From the NCBI GenBank assembly GCA_028873815.1, contig JAPPNN010000068.1:62001-126000 (forward strand): a stretch of 64,000 bases of DNA, written 5' to 3'. Positions 59,565 to 64,000 of the stretch are shown one piece after another. The notes below the pieces were generated by a model. It searched no databases and had not been told where the DNA came from. It saw nothing but the letters and a program-made list of their open reading frames with translations. The stretch is from Gemmatimonadota bacterium (GTDB taxonomy: Bacteria; Gemmatimonadota; Gemmatimonadetes; Longimicrobiales; Gaopeijiaceae). How positions within the stretch are numbered: the first letter of the stretch is position 1; each line of letters starts with the position of its first letter. Both the position numbers and the translations under genes were made by a program.

Positions 59565-60782
59565 CTACCAGAAGAACACGCTCGCCGACAGGTAGCCCAC
59601 GCGGGGCAGCGCTCCGAATTCGGACCCCAGCGACAGCTCCGCACCGTCCAGCAACGGCCCTTCGCCCACGCCGAAATACGCGCCCGCGCTCAGCGACATG
59701 CTCTCGCTGACCGAGTAGCCCAGACCGGGAGCGAAAACGAACGAGCCGTCCCGGAGGCTGCCCAGCACCAGCGCGCTGGCGGAAACCAGCGGATGCACCG
59801 GATACGACATCTGCAGCGCACCCACGTCGCGGCCGAGCCCCTGCATCTCGCCCTGCTCGAACGCCCGGCTCCGCGCGGCGTCCAGCAGCCCATCCGATTC
59901 GGTGGCCCCGAAACCGTCGCGCTGGTACTCGACCACGACATACAGGTCCGCGCCCGCCACGGGGAACGTCCGGTCCAGGCCCACCGTGCCGCGCACCACG
60001 AGCCGGTCCTCCAGGTCGCGCACCGCGCCCTCCGCGCGGAGCGCCCACAGTCCCACGGAACCGCTCAGGAACGCGGCCGCCCCGAAGGTGTCGTGCACCA
60101 CACCGCCCCACGCCCCCAGGTCCCAGCCGCCCCGGTTCGAACTGACGCGTCCGAGTATCGTCAGCGTCTCCCGGTCGCCGGGGCGCGCGGGGCGGACGAC
60201 GACCTCGAACTGCGTGAACGAACCGCTGTAGTAGCGAAGCCGCGCCGCATCGACCCCGGTGCGGTACTCGCGAAAGGGGTCGGCCGGATCGAACGGCGAG
60301 AAGGGGTCGGCCGGGGTGAGGAACAGCGTCGTCGCCCACGATACCGGCTGGCGCCCGATCACCAGGTCCGCGCTGCTTCCCAGGTCGATCCGCACGCTCA
60401 GCCGGTCCACCCTGTGTCGCCACAGCGTTCGCGCGTCCGACCGGATCTCGCCGCCGAGGGACAGCCAGTCCCCGCCCGACGCGGTTGCTGCCGCGGTGAA
60501 GAGCTGAGCACCCAGCACCCCCTCCTGCCTGAGCGTCAGCGTGTGCTCGTAGGCCGCGTCCAGGCGCAGCGGCCCAGATGATCCATTCCACATGATCCGG
60601 AGCCGCTGGAAGTCGGTGACCCCGGCGGGCGCGAGCACACTCTCGCCGACGCCCGTGAACAGGTTCAGGTAGTACCCCGAAAGCCCCGGCTGCTGGGCTT
60701 CCATGCCGGACGGCACGAGGGTCGCAAGCAGCGGGGCCGCGAGAACCGCGCGCCAGAACCGCCAAACGCTACCCGGCGTCAC
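59565..60782 (-). CDS. Predicted outer-membrane beta barrel of the export operon
   Basis: A 405-residue protein starting with GTG (GAGGAAA about 10 nt upstream) and overlapping the ATPase gene by 14 nt. It has a signal peptide (AVLAAPLLATLVPSG...AQ, about 30 residues). The rest alternates polar and hydrophobic residues in 16 or more strands, such as LRLDAAYEHTLTLR and DLYVVVEYQRDGFG, and ends in YLSASVFFW, an aromatic terminal residue as needed for barrel insertion. I recognise no family for certain; alginate-export-like or Wzi-like are possible. As the last gene of an ATPase-permease-permease operon it may be the outer-membrane partner or the cargo. Confidence 0.68.
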   Translation of the reverse strand: MTPGSVWRFWRAVLAAPLLATLVPSGMEAQQPGLSGYYLNLFTGVGESVLAPAGVTDFQRLRIMWNGSSGPLRLDAAYEHTLTLRQEGVLGAQLFTAAATASGGDWLSLGGEIRSDARTLWRHRVDRLSVRIDLGSSADLVIGRQPVSWATTLFLTPADPFSPFDPADPFREYRTGVDAARLRYYSGSFTQFEVVVRPARPGDRETLTILGRVSSNRGGWDLGAWGGVVHDTFGAAAFLSGSVGLWALRAEGAVRDLEDRLVVRGTVGLDRTFPVAGADLYVVVEYQRDGFGATESDGLLDAARSRAFEQGEMQGLGRDVGALQMSYPVHPLVSASALVLGSLRDGSFVFAPGLGYSVSESMSLSAGAYFGVGEGPLLDGAELSLGSEFGALPRVGYLSASVFFW

Positions 60783-61470
60783 CGGACACGGTTTCCTCGG
60801 CTACGCGCCCGTCGACCAACCGCACCAACCGGCTCGCCCGCTCCATGACCCGCGGGTCGTGCGTCGAGAACACGAACGTCGTCCCGTTGTCGCGATTGAG
60901 CTGCTCCATCACGTCGAGCAGGGCGTCCGCCGTCGCCGAGTCGAGGTTCGCCGTCGGTTCATCGGCCAGCACGAGCGCGGGTTCGCCCAGCACCGCCCGC
61001 GCCACCGCCACACGTTGCTGCTCGCCCCCCGACAGCCTGGGCGGACGCCGGTCCTCGAGTCCCTCCAGGCCGATCTCCCGGAACAGGCGCCGGACCCGCC
61101 GCCGGCGCTCCGTTACGGGCACGCCCTGCAGCAGCAGCGTGAACTCCGCGTTTTCGAGCGCCGTAAGCACGGGAAGCAGGTTGTAGGACTGAAAGACAAA
61201 TCCGATCCGCGAAAGCCGTACTTGCGCCAGCGCCTTGTCCGGAAGCGCCGATATCTCGCGGCCTTCGATCCACACCTTCCCCCGTGAAGGGCGGGTCAGT
61301 CCTCCCAGCAGGTTGAGCACGGTGGTCTTCCCGGAACCGGACGGTCCGGCCATCACCACGAATTCGCCCGGAGCGACCACGAGGTCGACGCCCCGCACGG
61401 CCTCGACCGGACGTGGCTCCTGCGGATAGATCTTCCAGAGGTCCTCGGTGCGGACGGCGTGCTCGTTCAT
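60769..61470 (-). CDS. LolD/MacB-type ABC ATPase
   Basis: A 233-residue ATPase, standard length for LolD. The motifs are Walker A GPSGSGKTTVLNLLGG (near 42-58), Q-loop FVFQSYNLLPVLTALEN, signature RLSGGEQQRVAVARA, Walker B LVLADEPTANLD and H-loop STHDPRV. The VFQSxNLLPxLTAxEN wording and the 'DEPTANLD' ending are characteristic of the LolD/MacB/FtsE group, which pull on FtsX-like permeases instead of passing substrates through the membrane. Its start follows the permease stop directly (TAG-ATG). The role is probably lipoprotein release or an outer-membrane extraction step with the two permeases upstream. Confidence 0.93.
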   Translation of the reverse strand: MNEHAVRTEDLWKIYPQEPRPVEAVRGVDLVVAPGEFVVMAGPSGSGKTTVLNLLGGLTRPSRGKVWIEGREISALPDKALAQVRLSRIGFVFQSYNLLPVLTALENAEFTLLLQGVPVTERRRRVRRLFREIGLEGLEDRRPPRLSGGEQQRVAVARAVLGEPALVLADEPTANLDSATADALLDVMEQLNRDNGTTFVFSTHDPRVMERASRLVRLVDGRVAEETVSGDAG

Positions 61471-62724
61471 CTATTCCACCTTCACGGATTCGGCCGGGTC
61501 GAGACGGGCCGCGTGCCACGCCGGATACAGCGACGCGGACAGCCCGATCACCGTGGTCAGCGCCACGCTCTGGACCAGGTGCGTGAGTTCGATCGAGGGA
61601 TACATGACGGGATTGAAGACGATCCCGCCGAAGGTGATGTCCGCGGGCATGATGTCCGTCAGGTCCAATCCGTTGCGGAAGAACGCCCATACCAGGGCGA
61701 ATCCGAGCGCCACGCCCAGCAGGCCGCTCGCGATCGTCAGCAGGACGCCCTCGACGAAGACCACGAGCCCCGTTTCGGCCCCGCTCAGGCCGAGGGAGCG
61801 CAGCAGGCCGAGTTCGCGCTTGCGGTGCAGTACGGACATGAATACTGCGTTGAGGATCGCCAGCGTCACGATGGCGAAGAGGATGAGGTGGAAGACCCAG
61901 TCCCCCGCGTCGTCGATCCTCACCGCGGAATAGAGTTCCCGGGCGGTCTCCGGCCACCCGGCCACCTCGATCCCGGCGCCCTCAAGGGTGGCCCGGGCCT
62001 CTGCCAGCACCGGATCGGTAAAGGCGGAATGGGGCAGGACCATGGAGACGCTCGTGGCGCCCTCCACGCCGAGCCAGCTCCGCGCGACCGACAACGGAAT
62101 GTGGACCAGGGCCTCGTCCAGGTCGTCGAGTCCGGTTCGGTACGTTCCCACGACGCGCACGAGCTGGCCCGCGATATCGCCCGAGGCAACCTGCGCGGTC
62201 AGCACCATTCTCGAGCCGGTGCGGAGGCCGAGCCTGGTGGCCATTCCGGCCCCGATGAACGCGTGCAGGCGGTCGCCCTCCTGCAGGTAGCGCCCGGTGG
62301 CGGGCTCGGCGCCAAGCCGCGAAAACGCGAGTTCCGAGGCTGGATCCACACCCACGATCAGCGCCGGCAGCGCGCCGTCGGCGGACGATGCGAGTCCGCG
62401 CGTCGCCACCCGCACGGTGGTGATCGACGGCTCGGTCAGGGGGGCCAGGGCGGCAGCGCCAAGCGACGCCTCGAGCTGTCCGGCGTCCAGGCGGTCGTCC
62501 AGGCTCTCGCTGTCACGGTAACCGGGTGCGTTGAACGACACGTGACCCGACGCGAGCCTCACGCCCGAGTCGATCCAGTCCTCGTGCGCTCCGTCCGCAA
62601 GGGTGCGGGAGAGGATGAGCAGGGCGAGTCCCACGGTCATCGCGGCGGCGGTCAGCGCGCTCCGCCGCAGTTCGCGCCCGAGGTTGCGCAGGGCCAGCCA
62701 GCCCAGTGTCGGGAAGCGGATCAT
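61471..62724 (-). CDS. FtsX-like ABC permease
   Basis: A 417-residue permease of the LolC/LolE/MacB kind. The first helix (about 20-40, LRRSALTAAAMTVGLALLILSRTL) is followed by a periplasmic domain of about 230 residues. Three C-terminal helices form the FtsX domain (VFHLILFAIVTLAILNAVFMSVLHRKRELGLLRSLGLSG with the conserved coupling motif; end LYPAWHAARLDPAESVKVE). The ending A-x-x-P-A-E-S is typical. Its start overlaps the stop of the other permease (ATGA at 62721-62724). The two differ in sequence, so a LolC+LolE-like heterodimer with the ATPase is expected. Confidence 0.9.
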   Translation of the reverse strand: MIRFPTLGWLALRNLGRELRRSALTAAAMTVGLALLILSRTLADGAHEDWIDSGVRLASGHVSFNAPGYRDSESLDDRLDAGQLEASLGAAALAPLTEPSITTVRVATRGLASSADGALPALIVGVDPASELAFSRLGAEPATGRYLQEGDRLHAFIGAGMATRLGLRTGSRMVLTAQVASGDIAGQLVRVVGTYRTGLDDLDEALVHIPLSVARSWLGVEGATSVSMVLPHSAFTDPVLAEARATLEGAGIEVAGWPETARELYSAVRIDDAGDWVFHLILFAIVTLAILNAVFMSVLHRKRELGLLRSLGLSGAETGLVVFVEGVLLTIASGLLGVALGFALVWAFFRNGLDLTDIMPADITFGGIVFNPVMYPSIELTHLVQSVALTTVIGLSASLYPAWHAARLDPAESVKVE

Positions 62725-63983
62725 CGGTCGGCGAGCACGTCCGCGGGTGGCAGGCGCGCCGCCCGCCAGGCCGGGAGCAGTGCCGAGACGATGCCGGTGC
62801 CCAGTAGCGCCACCGCACTCACCAGCGGCTCCTGGAAGGAGTATTCGACGGTCAGCTGGGGCCGGATCGCCGAGCCCATGAACGAATAGGTGCCGACGAA
62901 AGCGCTCAGGTCGATCGGATTCGCGCGGATGTGGGCCAGGAGGGGAAACGCCAGCGCCGCGCCCGCGGCCAGCGCGACCACGCCGAGCAGGAGGCCCTCA
63001 TAGACGACGATCCGCCCCAGGGCGACGCCCGAAGTCCCCAGCGCCCGCGCAACGGCGAACTCGCGGCGACGCTCGAATGTCGCCAGGAGCATCGTGTTGG
63101 CGACGCCGAAGATCGCCATGCCGAAGATCATGAACGCGACGACCGAGTTCATCGCGCTGGCAAGACTCACCACGAAGTACAGCTGGCCCAGAAACACCGA
63201 CCACGGCTCGGTAGCCAGGTCCGGCGACAACCCCGCGACGGCGACCGCAACCCTCTCGGCCACGGGGTCCGCATCGCGCACACGGTCCACCGAAATCGCC
63301 ACCTCGTGAATCCGGCCGCGATCCATCGCCAGGAAATCCTGCAACGTGCCCAGTTCGAGCAGCGCATAGCTGTCGTCGAAGCCGCCGAGGTCCAGGCGGT
63401 AGATGCCCGACACGCCGAATAGGTCGTTGCCCGTCGAGCCGTCCGCCGCCGGGGCGACCAGCACCGCCTCGTCACCCACCGCGATGCCGATCTTGTCGGC
63501 CAGCGCGGCCCCGACGGCCACCTCTCCCGGCCCCGGCATCCCCCCCTCCACGAAAACGCTCGCGAAGCGGCTGACGCGCGGCTCGCGCTCCGGATCCACG
63601 CCCATGAGCACGGCCCCCACCGTCTCGTCGCCGGAACTGACCAGCCCTCCCCCGTAGAGGCGCGGCGCGACCCCCGCCACCCCATTCTGCGCCTCCGCCG
63701 CGGCGACGAGCGCGCCCACATCCAGGCCTTCGCGGCCGCCCATCGTGTCATGAATGCTGCGCTCGGGACGATACGCCTCGGCATGGATCTGGATCTGCCC
63801 CGTCACCACCTCGGTCCCGTTGGAGACCATCTCCTCCATCATGCCGTTCATGAACCCCATCATCAGGACCGCGGCGACGAAGCCGAACGAGAGCGCGGAC
63901 GCGGTCAGGAACGTGCGGCGGCGGTTGCGCCACAGGTTCCGCCACGCCATCCGCCACCAGATGTCCCGGGTACTGCGGCTCAC
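62721..63983 (-). CDS. FtsX-like ABC permease, second subunit
   Basis: A 420-residue permease, first gene of the operon seen in the window. It opens WWRMAWRNLWRNRRRTFLTASALSFGFVAAVLMMGFMNGMMEEM, the common start of MacB-like permeases (AWRNLxRN). A 240-residue periplasmic domain follows, then three helices (VVAFMIFGMAIFGVANTMLLATFERRREFAVARALGTSG), ending LLPAWRAARLPPADVLADR. It should pair with the permease encoded next and the LolD-type ATPase. The 17 bases beyond the start are too few to judge a promoter or further upstream gene. Confidence 0.9.
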   Translation of the reverse strand: MSRSTRDIWWRMAWRNLWRNRRRTFLTASALSFGFVAAVLMMGFMNGMMEEMVSNGTEVVTGQIQIHAEAYRPERSIHDTMGGREGLDVGALVAAAEAQNGVAGVAPRLYGGGLVSSGDETVGAVLMGVDPEREPRVSRFASVFVEGGMPGPGEVAVGAALADKIGIAVGDEAVLVAPAADGSTGNDLFGVSGIYRLDLGGFDDSYALLELGTLQDFLAMDRGRIHEVAISVDRVRDADPVAERVAVAVAGLSPDLATEPWSVFLGQLYFVVSLASAMNSVVAFMIFGMAIFGVANTMLLATFERRREFAVARALGTSGVALGRIVVYEGLLLGVVALAAGAALAFPLLAHIRANPIDLSAFVGTYSFMGSAIRPQLTVEYSFQEPLVSAVALLGTGIVSALLPAWRAARLPPADVLADR

Positions 63984-64000
63984 GGCGGCGCGGCCCCGCC

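Overview
The window is GC-rich and almost wholly coding. It looks like a Gram-negative environmental bacterium: it has lipid A/core transferases (Kdo transferase, a family 9 heptosyltransferase), two TonB-dependent receptors with carboxypeptidase-like N-terminal domains, a DUF5916 outer-membrane protein, a LolCDE-like exporter and several lipoprotein signals. This mix, plus GMC oxidoreductase with gluconate-dehydrogenase subunit 3, a DUF4340 gliding-type ABC locus, an LVIVD propeller and a large zinc metalloprotease, resembles Gemmatimonadota. That placement is an inference from gene content only. No rRNA, tRNA, CRISPR array or intact insertion sequence was seen.

Layout. 1-3856: a plus-strand, translationally coupled four-gene set cut by the window edge. 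It encodes a membrane-anchored VWA-like protein, a four-helix TolQ/MotA-like channel protein with a long coiled coil, and a one-helix ExbD/MotB-position partner with an unrecognised C-terminal domain. This is the best candidate for an undescribed system. 4040-4753: two small membrane proteins. 4949-9656: an exported multicopper oxidase operon. 9824-12118: an orphan HipB-like regulator with three operator boxes, coupled to a membrane PHP phosphoesterase and a HupE-like protein. 12156-16032: a DUF5916 protein, an alpha/beta hydrolase broken by a 10-bp duplication, and a decayed Rpn-type nuclease. 16335-26330: a TonB receptor, a gliding-type ABC transporter and a GMC dehydrogenase pair.

26352-34979: a Fic protein, a Sel1 lipoprotein and a herA-sbcD-sbcC-nurA operon for DNA end processing, in the gene content classic for archaea. 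35092-39217: an exported Tat-signal aminotransferase and a TonB receptor behind a three-unit operator array. 39395-43187: a DinB lipoprotein, a reductive-dehalogenase-like protein and a full ABC exporter. 43367-48783: a TPR lipoprotein and a coupled binding protein/histidine kinase/sigma-54 response regulator unit.

48830-54715: a sulfurtransferase, two small envelope proteins, HU, a zinc alcohol dehydrogenase and a met-zincin. 54756-59533: lipopolysaccharide transferases with a class V aminotransferase. 59565-63983: an ABC-permease-permease-barrel export operon. Many neighbours overlap by 4 nt (ATGA or GTGA), so translational coupling is the rule here and several GTG starts were chosen on that basis.
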